NCBI RefSeq assembly: GCF_020360975.1
Contig: NW_025408683.1
Span: forward strand, 682,001 to 746,000
Length of the DNA stretch: 64,000 bases
Direction of reading: 5' to 3'
Source of the DNA: Hirsutella rhossiliensis
Lineage: Eukaryota > Ascomycota > Sordariomycetes > Hypocreales > Ophiocordycipitaceae
Position numbers and translations under genes: made by a program. Positions within the stretch are counted from its first letter, which is position 1. Every line of letters begins with the position of its first letter. The notes under the pieces were generated by a model, which was given only the letters and a program-made list of their open reading frames with translations, did no database searches and was not told the DNA's origin. Positions 45,014 through 54,616 of the stretch are shown piece after piece.

Positions 45014-47277
45014 CTATACCCGCAGAGCCAAGTCCATGGGCTCGGGCGGCCCCGATGGTGTCGGCCCGTCCATGTCGTGCATATCGCGCTCCTCCTCCAT
45101 CATCTCGATGAGACTGTCGAGGTTTGTGTCGAGGCTCTCGCCGTCCTTGGGGTCGAGGCAGCGCTTGAGTAGCCTGCGGTACTTTTCAATCTTGTCGCCG
45201 ACTCCCACCATGCTGAGGGCGTCGACGTAGTCGACCTCTGCCTGGCGCTGCTCGGCCAGCATCTGGCGCAGCTGGCGCGCCAGGCCTAGGCGCCCCTCAA
45301 ACGGTTCGTCCGCGCCGCCCGAGGACGACGAGTCGCCGTTTGCGCCGCGGCTGAGCTCGCCGTCGACGGCCTGCTGGATGTGCAGCCGGTTCTGGTGCGA
45401 GATGAGCGACAGCACCTGGTGCTTGGCCAGGTTTGCCTCGCCGAGGATCCGGGCCGCCACGTCGTCGGGCTCGGTGCGCGCCTCCAGCTCGGCAATCTGC
45501 TGTCGCGCCGCCGCCAGCTCCGCCTGCGTGTTGCCGAGGATGCGCCGCGCCTCCGTCTCGGCCACGTGCTTCTCGTGCCACTCGTCGTCGTAGCTCTTGG
45601 CCAGGTCCTGGAACTTCTCGGCAATGAGCGGCGAGATGCGCGTCTGCACCGTTGTCGCCGCCGCCGACTGAAACGCCATGGTCGCCGGCGGCGGCGGCTT
45701 GCGCGCCTTGTCCGCCGCAAAGGCGTCCCGGAACGAGGCGTGCCGCTGCGAGTCGGGCGCAAACGGCGACGACGAGCGCTGGGGTCCGCGCTGCTTCTTG
45801 GCCGCGTTGAGGTCCATGATGAGGTCCTCGGCCCGGACGCCCTCGTGGTTGGCTACGTCTGACGAGGCGTTGCGGCCGAGCAACGCGCGGATGCATTTCC
45901 GCGCGTTGCGCCGCGCCGCCATGTGCAGCGCCGTGTTGCCGTCGTTGTCCTGCACGTCCAGCAGCTGCTGGAAGGCGCTGGGGTCCAGCGTTTCCTGCAG
46001 CCGGTTGAGGATGTTGTCGAGGTAGTAGCGCGAGCACGAGGGGCTGAACACGCGGCCGTTCTTCATGACGGCGGCGTGATGGATGACGGTGCAGCCCGCG
46101 TTGTCCCTGGCGTCGACCGTCTCAAAGAGCTCCTTCATGACGGCGGGGAAGGACTGCTTCTCGTAGCAGTTTGTGAAGTTGACAGATCGCATAAAGGGAG
46201 TCTCGCCGCGTATGTTCTTGACGGCGACGGCGGCGTTGAACCGCTTAAGCTGCTTGATGACGTCGACGTCGCCCATTGCCGACGCCCAGTGCAGAGCCGT
46301 GTGGTTCTCGGCATCGATGAGCCAGTTGGGTTGGAAGTTGGGCGGCGGATCTGGCTTGACTGCTGGCTGCTCGTTTCTAGAGAGGAGAAAATAGTCGAGC
46401 AGCTCGTCGCCGTAGACGGCGTGCTGCTGCTCCGTCAGATCCTGCATCTGCTCCTCGCGCTTGCGTTTCCGATGGCCCGTCGACATGTGCGCCATATCGT
46501 AGCGGTCATCGTCGGCCATGTACGAGGCCGAGGCGACGGTGAGATTGTCGGGTGTGTCTTCGTCGCCCATCATGGTGTCGCCATTGTCGTAGTCGTCGTG
46601 CATCATGACGGAGCCCGACGGCGTAAGCGCGGCAGGCTGCATCATGGCAGCAGCGGGCGGCAGAGGTTTGGGGGCCGTCCACTTGGGAGCGGCGGGCGCG
46701 CGGGCCTTGAAGGCCTTTGGCTTGGTCGCGTGCCTGGGCGCGGGGGGCGGGCTCTCGTCGCCGGGGACATACTCGAAGATGGGGCGTAGGCGATCGTAGG
46801 CGCTGTGGCGCTGTGCCAGGGCCTCGCCGGCCTCGAGGGGAATCCATGTACCTGTTGAAGCGGGCGTCGGCATCAATGCGCAAAGTCTCGACGGAGAGAT
46901 GCGGGTGGGAGCGAACCTTGGTATTTGCCGTAGCCGCCCTGGATCTTCTCGTGTACGTCCTTTTGCACGTCTCGTTCGAGAATGCGTGTGCGGGCGGGCT
47001 TGTCGAAGCCAGCGGCCTTGAGGATGTGTGTGGCATTGATCCAATCGTCATGCCGCCTCCGCATGACATGCTCCTTTGAATCGTCTCCGAATTGGAACTC
47101 GTACACTGGTATCTGGGTCATGTCAGCGTGATTGAAGGTGGCAAGTGTGTGATATTTGGGCAGAGGATGCTTCGGTAGGGCACGTTTGCAGAGGCATGCC
47201 GGCATGGGCGTCTTGCTTACCCCACTGTACGTTGCACTGTAGACACCCGGGCCTGTTGCGGCGGCGCCTTTGACCAT
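45014..47277 (-). CDS. mbp1: MBF-type APSES transcription factor (Mbp1/Res family)
   Basis: Three exons (47277-47221, 47112-46917, 46851-45014) give 696 residues. The APSES/KilA-N DNA-binding domain covers about 20-95, with [37 protein letters not shown] and [13 protein letters not shown]; both introns interrupt it and were placed by restoring these blocks. A basic NLS-like HRKRKRE lies near 210. Ankyrin repeats span about 268-345 and 385-425 ([23 protein letters not shown]). A C-terminal coiled-coil region (about 490-620) is of the kind used for Swi6-type partner binding. Mbp1/Res proteins bind ACGCGT (MCB) elements and drive G1/S genes in the MBF complex. The neighbour ARP1 is divergent across a 0.8-kb promoter. 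Confidence 0.94.
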
Positions 47278-48075
47278 GCTGGCGGCTCAGAGGATGGCAG
47301 CGGTCAATAGTGCCATGAAAAGCCTTGAAACACAGGCGAGATGAGACTGGATATTGGCGTCGCGCCGCGAGCTGGTGGTCCACGAGCTGTCCGAGATGTG
47401 CTAGAACGAGAAGAAGTCGGCGTCGGATGATGAAGGAAGGAAATCGTGTCGTCTGGCCAGGCAGAGAGAGGTATCCGGTGCGAGCGATCGGGAGGGGATT
47501 TGCGAGCGTCGTTGCAGGGTTGGCAAAGCCGCAGGGAAGCAGGTGGCACGTAAGCGACGCGGTCTGGGCGGAGGGAGACGCGACTTAAAGTGTTTTTGCT
47601 GCCTCAGGCCCCGCGTCCCGCCCTTGGCTGGGCGCACGTGATATCCACGCCCCAAGTTCCGGTAGGTAGGTATCTAGGCAGGTACCCCCCTTCAGGTACC
47701 TTTCGGCCTGGACAGGTCGGTACGTTCCTAGAGTAAGCCAGCGCGTCACATTATCGCGACTCCTTGGATGCAGACACACAAGCTCTCCACACAGCATTCT
47801 GGCCCCAAGACGTCGCCGATATTCACCCCTTGACGACCCCTTGGAGACTACCGAGAGCTTTCTTGCAGCATAGTAGCTTGCCGCATCCTCCCCCCCAACA
47901 CCCGATCTTGTCCCTGCGCTGAGCTCCCTCCCCTCCCCCCGACAGCAACCCACAAGAGGCGGCGACGGCGTATTCGAGACGCAGAGCAGCGGCCGACACA
48001 AAGTCAGAGCGATAGGCGTTGACGGTGGGCTCGGAAGCTTGGTGAGCCTACCTCTCGCGCGAGCAGCTCTCAGTC
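47278..48075. promoter_or_regulatory. Divergent promoter, MBF gene / ARP1
   Basis: These 0.8 kb are shared by two divergent genes. A TAGGTA/GGTACC cluster lies at 47661-47703. An MCB-like ACGCGA (about 47578-47583) lies 0.3 kb from the MBF-gene start, compatible with but not proof of self-regulation. Confidence 0.55.
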
Positions 48076-49326
48076 ATGACGGAATCGCTGCACAACGCAC
48101 CCATTGTGCTCGACAATGGCTCCGGCACCATCCGTGCCGGCTTCGCAGGCGACGACCTCCCAAAGTGCTTCTTCCCCTCGTGGGTCGGCCGCCCAAAGCA
48201 TCTCAGAGTACTGGCCGGTGCCCTCGAGGGGGATGTCTTTATCGGGCAAAAGGCGGCCACGGAGCTGAGGGGGCTGCTGAAGATCCATTACCCCCTGGAG
48301 CACGGCATTGTCACGGATTGGGACGACATGGAGAGGATATGGGAATACGTGTACGGAGAGGGTCTCAAGACTCTCAGCGAAGAGGTTTGCACAGAAGCCC
48401 ATGTTCCGCAGAACTCGAGCTGACGTCGACCGCGCAGCACCCCGTCCTCTTGACCGAGCCCCCCCTAAACCCCCGCAGCAACCGTGACACGGCGGCCCAA
48501 ATCCTCTTTGAGACCTTCAACGTGCCCGCCCTGCACACGTCCATCCAAGCGGTGCTATCCTTGTACGCCAGCGGACGGACAACGGGCATTGTCCTGGACT
48601 CGGGCGACGGCGTGTCGCATGCGGTTCCCGTGTACGAAGGCTTTGCCATGCCGAGCAGCATCCGCCGCATCGACGTTGCCGGGCGCGACGTGACCGAGTA
48701 TCTGCAGATGCTGCTTCGCAAGAGCGGCTACATCTTCCACACGAGCGCCGAGAAGGAGGTGGTGCGGCTGATCAAGGAGAGCGTCTCGTACGTGGCACAC
48801 GACCCCAGGAAAGAGGAGAGGGACTGGATCGGCGTCAAGCCCAACGAGAGCAAGTTTGCAGAGTATACGCTGCCGGATGGGCATAAGCTCAAGGTCAGAT
48901 GTTGTTGCCGGTTACGTGTTCTGGCAGACGCTAACACGCCGCGTGCAGATTGGCCCCGAGCGGTTCAGGGCCCCCGAAATCCTCTTCGACCCCGAGATTA
49001 TGGGGCTCGAGTACCCCGGCGTGCACCAAATCGTCGTCGACGCCATCAATCGGACGGATCTGGACCTGCGCAAGTCGCTGTACAGCAACATTGTGCTGTC
49101 GGGCGGCAGCACGCTGACCAAGGGCTTTGGCGACCGGCTGTTGACGGAGCTGCAGAAACTGGCAGTCAAGGACATGAGGATCAAGATCTTTGCGCCGCCA
49201 GAGCGCAAGTACTCGACGTGGATTGGTGGAAGCATCCTCGCGGGCCTGAGCACGTTTCGCAAGATGTGGGTGAGCGTTGACGACTGGCACGAGAACCCCG
49301 ACATTATCCACACCAAGTTTACGTGA
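48076..49326 (+). CDS. ARP1: Dynactin actin-related protein Arp1 (centractin)
   Basis: Three exons (48076-48384, 48438-48893, 48949-49326) give 380 residues, the usual Arp1 length. Actin-fold nucleotide motifs are present: [17 protein letters not shown] at the start, [21 protein letters not shown], and [19 protein letters not shown], with the C-terminal [17 protein letters not shown]. The early [19 protein letters not shown] and the end [12 protein letters not shown] separate it from true actin and match Arp1 (Neurospora ro-4). Arp1 forms the short filament of dynactin and is needed for dynein-driven nuclear migration and vesicle transport along hyphae. All splice sites are GT-AG; introns are 53 and 55 bp. 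Confidence 0.95.
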
Positions 49327-49934
49327 TGAGCGCAGGCAAAGGTGCCTGCTGCCGCGCCGGCCGGCGGACGATGACGACGGGAGGGGTTGACAAGGGCAGC
49401 TGCTGGCTTTCAGTTTCAGGCACGTCGCCGGAGTCGAGACACGGGCAATGGAGAGGTCGGGGTCATGGGACGATTTGCGCGATAGAGAAAGAAAGAGCGA
49501 GCGTAATGATACCCCTGTGTGCGTTTTGCCGGCGACATGGTTGCGTGCTCTCGAATCGGACCATGTCGACGAAGCCAAAGATGAATTGCTGGGTTGAAAT
49601 GCGGTTACAATGTCGATATGCACAGGACTGCAGGCGTTGCGGTGGTGCATGGGGCATTGATGGATGAATGGGTTGTAGCTGACGTCGTCAGACGGGGTGG
49701 ATGCATATCGGAGTGGGTATATTATGATGAACTACGGATAGAATAGAAGAAAATCGAGCCGTGTTTTTTCTTTTCATAGTTTCAAGACCCTGTCCGAGGC
49801 TGCTTCCCAACCGTTTATGAGAAATGGATAACTATGTAGAGAATGGGTCAAACGCCTCAGACCCTTTTCGCTTCAAAAGAAAGGGAGCGAAATCGAAATT
49901 AAGCCGGCTCAAATCTCGGGTGAATTGCTCCCGC
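49327..49934. other. Convergent 3' intergenic region, ARP1 / DUF3602 gene
   Basis: These 0.6 kb contain both 3' UTRs and become AT-richer from about 49660 to 49900. No other feature was seen. Confidence 0.6.
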
Positions 49935-50435
49935 TCATGTCATGCATTCCAACGACGTCTTGCGGCCCCCGAGCCGCACGGGCAACAGCCTGGAAGTGGA
50001 GCCGAGGAAGCTGCGGGCGCTGCTGGCCGAGGCGGCGTCGCTGCGGACAGACGAGGCAGACGAAGAGGCGGGGGAAGCGGAAGCGAGCAGGCTGTCGCGG
50101 GAATAGGCGTTGCCGGCGCCGCCGCGGCCGCAGAAGCCGCTGAGGGCGGGCGGGGGCAGAAGGACGGGGGGGGCCGGGGCGGAGGCGGCGGCGGAGGCGG
50201 CGGGGCGGACGTTGCCTGCGCCGCCGACGCCGGTAAAGAAGGGCCGCGAGGGGTTGGGCGGCGTGGCTGTGCGGGCGGTTGAGGGGCGCTGGGGGGGAGG
50301 GACGGTGGTGATGTTGCCGGCGCCGCCGCGGCCGTAGCGGACGGGGGGGGAGGGGGTTGGAGAGGAGGAGGAGGAGGAGGAGGAGGAGGAGGAAGCGGCG
50401 GCTCTGGGGGCGAACAAGGAGAGGGCGCCGCGCAT
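49935..50435 (-). CDS. DUF3602 / Par32-like protein
   Basis: A single exon gives 166 residues. Three copies of the family signature GxGGAGN occur: YGRGGAGNI (34-42), GVGGAGNV (69-76) and GRGGAGNA (103-110), spaced by Pro/Ala/Ser-rich linkers, with an 11-residue Ser run at 15-25. This repeat defines fungal DUF3602 proteins, including yeast Par32, which is phosphorylated after rapamycin treatment and inhibits ammonium transporters when TORC1 is low. The family assignment is firm; the Par32-like role is inference. The protein is short for the family and ends soon after the third motif. A long GACT microsatellite lies 90-165 bp before its start. Confidence 0.85.
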   Translation of the reverse strand: MRGALSLFAPRAAASSSSSSSSSSSPTPSPPVRYGRGGAGNITTVPPPQRPSTARTATPPNPSRPFFTGVGGAGNVRPAASAAASAPAPPVLLPPPALSGFCGRGGAGNAYSRDSLLASASPASSSASSVRSDAASASSARSFLGSTSRLLPVRLGGRKTSLECMT

Positions 50436-50509
50436 TGTTTTGGGGGGATGATGATGCAGCGGCGCTGGAGTTGTGATGCAAGGGCCGATGGATGGATGGA
50501 TGGACTAAC

Positions 50510-50640
50510 TGTCTGACTGACTGTCTGACTGACTGACTGACTGACTGACTGACTGACTGACTGACTGACTGACTGACTGACTGACTGACTGACTGACTTG
50601 ACTGTCTGTCTGACTGACTGTCTGTCTGAACTGTCTGTCC
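50510..50640. repeat. GACT tetranucleotide microsatellite
   Basis: Tandem CTGA/GACT units run through this stretch, uninterrupted from about 50525 to 50598 (roughly 18 copies) and with CTGT variants at both edges. A short GATG run precedes it at 50488-50503. It lies in the likely promoter or 5' UTR of the DUF3602 gene. Confidence 0.95.
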
Positions 50641-50821
50641 ACCGCTCCAACCGGGCCCTTTTGTCCTTTTAACTCCCGCCGGCTGGAAAGGCTTGGGCAG
50701 TCACCAGACCAGGCGATGCGGGCGTGGCGCCTGCCATTACGTACAAGAATCCTGAGCGAGGCAAAAGGACGAAGCACAAACAGGCAGTACCTAATACCTA
50801 CAGTAAGGTAGTAAGTTGCAA

Positions 50822-50845
50822 AGTACGGAGTACGTACTCCGTACT
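50822..50845. repeat. Perfect 24-bp palindrome built on TACGGAGTAC
   Basis: The half-site AGTACGGAGTAC is followed immediately by its exact reverse complement, with the centre between 50833 and 50834. It contains TACGGAGTA once on each strand. It could be a site for a dimeric DNA-binding protein or a small hairpin. Confidence 0.9.
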
Positions 50846-51023
50846 GTAGTTACAGTTACAGCCTTTGCTCGCCAGGTCAGCTGAGGCCTGTTGGACGCGG
50901 GGGCGGCTGGTGTTTAATATGGACAGAGACCCACAGTGCACGTGCCAGGTACGTACAGATAAGTCCGAGCGAGGTAATACGGATTATAATTCATCCTTGC
51001 GAAATTCAACATGGCATAGTTTC

Positions 51024-51095
51024 GTCTATCCTTCTTTCTCGAATACCGTTTGTCCTTCTTTCTCGAACAACGTCTATCCCTCTTTCTCGAACACA
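51024..51095. repeat. 24-bp minisatellite, three imperfect copies
   Basis: Three adjacent 24-bp units (starting at 51024, 51048 and 51072) share the core tctttctcgaa with a few substitutions each. It lies about 240 bp downstream of the stop of the cysteine-rich gene, in non-coding DNA. Confidence 0.85.
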
Positions 51096-51333
51096 ACTCT
51101 CTCGCCAGACGGTAGGTAGGGGACGGGGTCCCTCAATGGCGTTGAAACAGGTGTGTGCATCATAACTCGCATCTCAGCCCCTCAAACATGATGTAAATGG
51201 CCATGATCCTGTCGCCATTCACAAGGTCACAAGGAGTCCTTGTCGTTGACCGGATCGCCCTATTCTACCACGCCGTCTCGCTTGAGCAATCGAAACGCCG
51301 TCCCTCGGCAACTCGAACCACCCAGGGTCCTAC

Positions 51334-51764
51334 CTAGTCTTCATCTGGTGAAACCAGCGAGCAGTCGCTGCCTCCAAAGTTGGTGCCCAAGATGCCGCCC
51401 ACAATTGCATAGAGCTATGCGAATCAGTCTGCGTTCGTGCTGGAGCTCCCGCCAGCCTACTTACCGGTCCCTCGATGGACGGCGCCGTCTTGCAGCACGT
51501 CGGCGATTTCTGCTGACAGAGCTCCTTGAAACGCCTGTATCCCTCTGGCATGATCCTGACTGGGGCAAATCGTCAGCCACGCCCGCCAGCGACTGGTACC
51601 CTCCGGGACGTACGTTGTGAGCACTGGCTGGACCGGTTCCGGCCGTGTCTGCAGCAGAACGGAAGCTTGGAACCGCAGATCTTGATTTGGCTGCCCCTGG
51701 GGGCCACCTCGACCAGCGCCGAGACGCCGACGGACAATAGCGCGAGGACGGCGACGAGCTGCAT
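51334..51764 (-). CDS. Small secreted eight-cysteine protein, hydrophobin-like
   Basis: Three exons (51764-51614, 51559-51465, 51414-51334), with introns of 54 and 50 bp and GTACGT and GTAAGT donors, give 108 residues. A signal peptide is clear (MQLVAVLALLSVGVSA, cleavage near 16). The mature part has exactly eight cysteines, C30, C37-C38, C48, C65, C72-C73 and C100, in the order C-CC-C-C-CC-C that defines hydrophobins. Spacings are x6, x9, x16, x6 and x26: the x16 is like class II, the x6 steps are like class I, and the last gap is longer than in either. A hydrophobic Gly-rich loop (LYAIVGGILGTNFGG) fills that gap. Hydrophobins coat spores and hyphae with amphipathic films. This is an atypical hydrophobin or another small secreted cysteine protein; no single exon would reveal it. 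Confidence 0.62.
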
Positions 51765-54616
51765 GGCCACGGCGACCTTTGTCAATCTTGGAATGTGTGA
51801 TGACAATGGGACGCAGCACGTCACGCGAGGAGCGGCGACGGAATATATATCTTGAGATGAATCCATGCACCGACGTGTGTGTTTTCGGTGACAGGAATGA
51901 AGCCCGGCGAGGGAGACAACTCCGGGAAATGGAATTCATGTGCGGAAACAAAGAGAGGGGAATTCCCCTTTGACTTCTTTAAGAAGCCCCGGTGCCTTGT
52001 ATCTAGTTTGGCGACATCAACGCTGAGCAAAGTCTCCATTACAAGACCTTTCGCGCCAAAGATTGACCTTGTTTTCAATCCCACGTCGCAATAACCCCAC
52101 GACTCTGGGATGATGGAGGATTCCGCCCAAGCCAGGTGGAAAACAAGCCCTGCTGGAAACACGGGAAGACTTGGAGAGCCGGTCCATCTCTCCAGATCGT
52201 CGGCCAGGGTTGCCGAATCGGACAGTCCTCTGGCTCGCTGCAGAGCTGAACGGATGCCGCTCGCGGGTCATGCGTGGCGTGAGACATGGGGAGAATGTCT
52301 CGGTGAGGGGGGGGGCCATTCGGCATGTCCTACCGGCGTGGCCGCCAGACGATGACGGGAGCAGCCGTGCTTGTGCCGTCAAATGCTGGCAAGTGACTAT
52401 GTCGTGCGACTGGGCTTGCATGCCGGGCTGCTCTAGGAAGATGTGGACGACGAGTTCGCCATCCATTGCCGTGTCAGGACGATCCTTGCATCCCATTCTG
52501 AATCATGTTCGAGCCACTCTGGCCTGGACGTTAAACACTGAACCAAGCCAGCTATGGCCCCTTGCCTGGAAAAGGCCGTGCCTCTCGGGAGTAGCTGGAA
52601 TGCACGCAGGCACATCTCGTTGAACTCTGCAAGGGCTGCTTGTCTCGGGGGGGCTCACGTCGGCCTCGCGCCCCCTTTGCCGACGACGCAAGCGAGCCAT
52701 TCACTTGAGGATCCCTGCTGAGACTGGTGCTTGAGTGCTCAAACTGTGTAACCAGACTCTCGCCCTGCATTGGTATATACATTGGGGGAAAATCAAAGGC
52801 CTCTTCGTCGTCGAACCTTTGGTTAGGCACCCGACCAGCCTGTGGAATGCTTTCGGGATCTCTCTCCGGCCATGTCGCGTGAAGACGCGGTACCGACCTG
52901 AGTGCATATCCGGCGCATCTCCGCCTCAAGGAAGGGACTTTGGCATGGGGAGGTTCTGATTGAGGTGCCGTCGGATGCACATATCCCCATGAAGTCACGT
53001 CCGGCCCACGCGGTGATCCCGGAGGAGGGGATTGACACTCCGGGCTGGGATAGAGAGCATCTTCTGAACGAGTCTTTGGTGATTATTCACTTGGGAAGGC
53101 CTGTTTCTCATGGCTCATTCTCTGTCGTCGACCGATGAGACATGATCACGAGTTTTTCATCAAAATCAGAGCAGAGAAGCCTCATGAAGTATAACAGCTC
53201 GGCGGAACACAATACTTGTTACCGGTCTATTCCGGACCCACGCTGGAGGGCTCGTCTCTCCGGACTCGACATGCGTGGCCTCGGAGACGCGACTCATACT
53301 CTTACCCGTGAGACTCCGCATCACACGTCGTATCGGGCTGTATTCCGTACGAACGATGTTACGAAGACCTTCATCAGCTGGACAAGGGCGTGATGGAAAT
53401 GGTCGCTCTTCACGCCAGAGATGAACTGCGTGTAGACCTCTCATCAGCCTCTTGTGAGACCGGCCACTTGAATATTTCCACGAGGCAGCGGCATTCTCGT
53501 GCGTCCTCGGTTCGAGAAACATTTCGCAAAGCAGCATCTTGGAGCAGCGTGGCCCTGCCTGGCTGCGACGGTGTCACGCAGCTCTGGAGGAGTCTGGGCA
53601 GTAGCACCAACTTGCGGCTTGCTGGAGGGCCTCCCTCGCTCTCTCGGCGTGACTTTTTTTCTCGCGGGCCACAATGGCGTCGAGGAGAGCTGAGTTGGCC
53701 GAGGTCTGGGTTTCCAAGCGTCGACGACAGGGTGGCTGCAAGACCTGGTCAAGCTCACCGGCTGAGGCCATCTCCGCCTTGAATACTGCTCCAATCTGAT
53801 GCTCGGATAGACAGACATGAGGACGCCAGAAATGAAATAAAAACACACGGTTCCATCAAACGTCCATCTGGTCTTGATGCATTGGCAAGACCCCGTTCCC
53901 AGCTGATGGACAAGGAGGCCGTTGGAGTGTGGTGCAAGCTTGGAGAGCAACAGCGGTCCCGGCCGGACGGAGACGCAAGCGAGGCGTGTCTTGGCTCTTC
54001 CTGTGCCCTTGAGTTGTTCAAAGGTAACCATTCTTGTGACCGGTTTGAGCCATAATACGGGCAGCAATCTGATTTATACCTCGGCCCAAGCCTCGGCTCA
54101 AGACATGCTCCAAACTCGAGCCCACGCCGCGGCGAAGCCCGTCTCCGAAGCGAATCGGCAGTCTTAGCATAAAATGCTGGACAAAGCCGTCTGACGAGAG
54201 CAGTAATGTCACGTCACCAGGCTCCGTCTCATGACTGTGCTCACCCCGACATCCCTGTCTGAGACTGGTGCCTTGCAGGGCCTCGCTCAGCCTCCTCGCA
54301 AGCTGACCGGGTCCGCGTGTCCCCGATCTCACTGTGCTGCCGGCTGATGCGACCTCTCAGCGTCCTGCCTTTTCCGGTAAACGGGGGAGCATGGCTCGCA
54401 TCCACGCTGCCGATTTGGGGTGAGGTGTATTGGCACATGTCTTGCAAGGGGTCCCTGCGGAGGCCCCCAAGCTCGCCGCCCTGTCTCTGTTAGTCGTCAT
54501 GCCAGTTAACACAAGCTCCTGCTGCTCCCCGGGGCCGACGGTACAAATAGGCCAGAGCCGTTAGTTGGCCATGCTCCTTCCGTCTGTCTCTCGCCATCCT
54601 TCTTTGATGAATCACC
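51765..54616. other. Gene-free region between the cysteine-rich gene and the FAD oxidase gene
   Basis: This 2.9 kb has the promoter of the small secreted protein at its left end and that of the oxidase at its right. Composition is more even than in the flanking genes, and frames on both strands (up to about 207 codons, 53444-54067 minus) show no domain. Pieces look faintly protein-like (minus strand near 52700-52860), which could be remnants of a decayed gene or element, but no recognisable transposon feature was found. Confidence 0.45.

Larger units (their letters stand above)
50436..51333. promoter_or_regulatory. Region upstream of DUF3602 gene with repeats and a 24-bp palindrome
   Basis: This holds the DUF3602 promoter/leader and the 3' flank of the cysteine-rich gene. 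It carries the GACT microsatellite, a TACCTA/AGGTAG cluster (50786-50815), the perfect 24-bp palindrome at 50822-50845 and a 24-bp minisatellite (51024-51095). No further coding sequence was seen. Confidence 0.6.

Noticed and set aside
45923..46789. 288-codon plus-strand frame
   Set aside because: Antisense to the ankyrin part of the MBF factor; no independent support.
53444..54067. 207-codon minus-strand frame
   Set aside because: No domain and no start context, and it overlaps other equal frames. Possibly decayed sequence, but no element could be identified.
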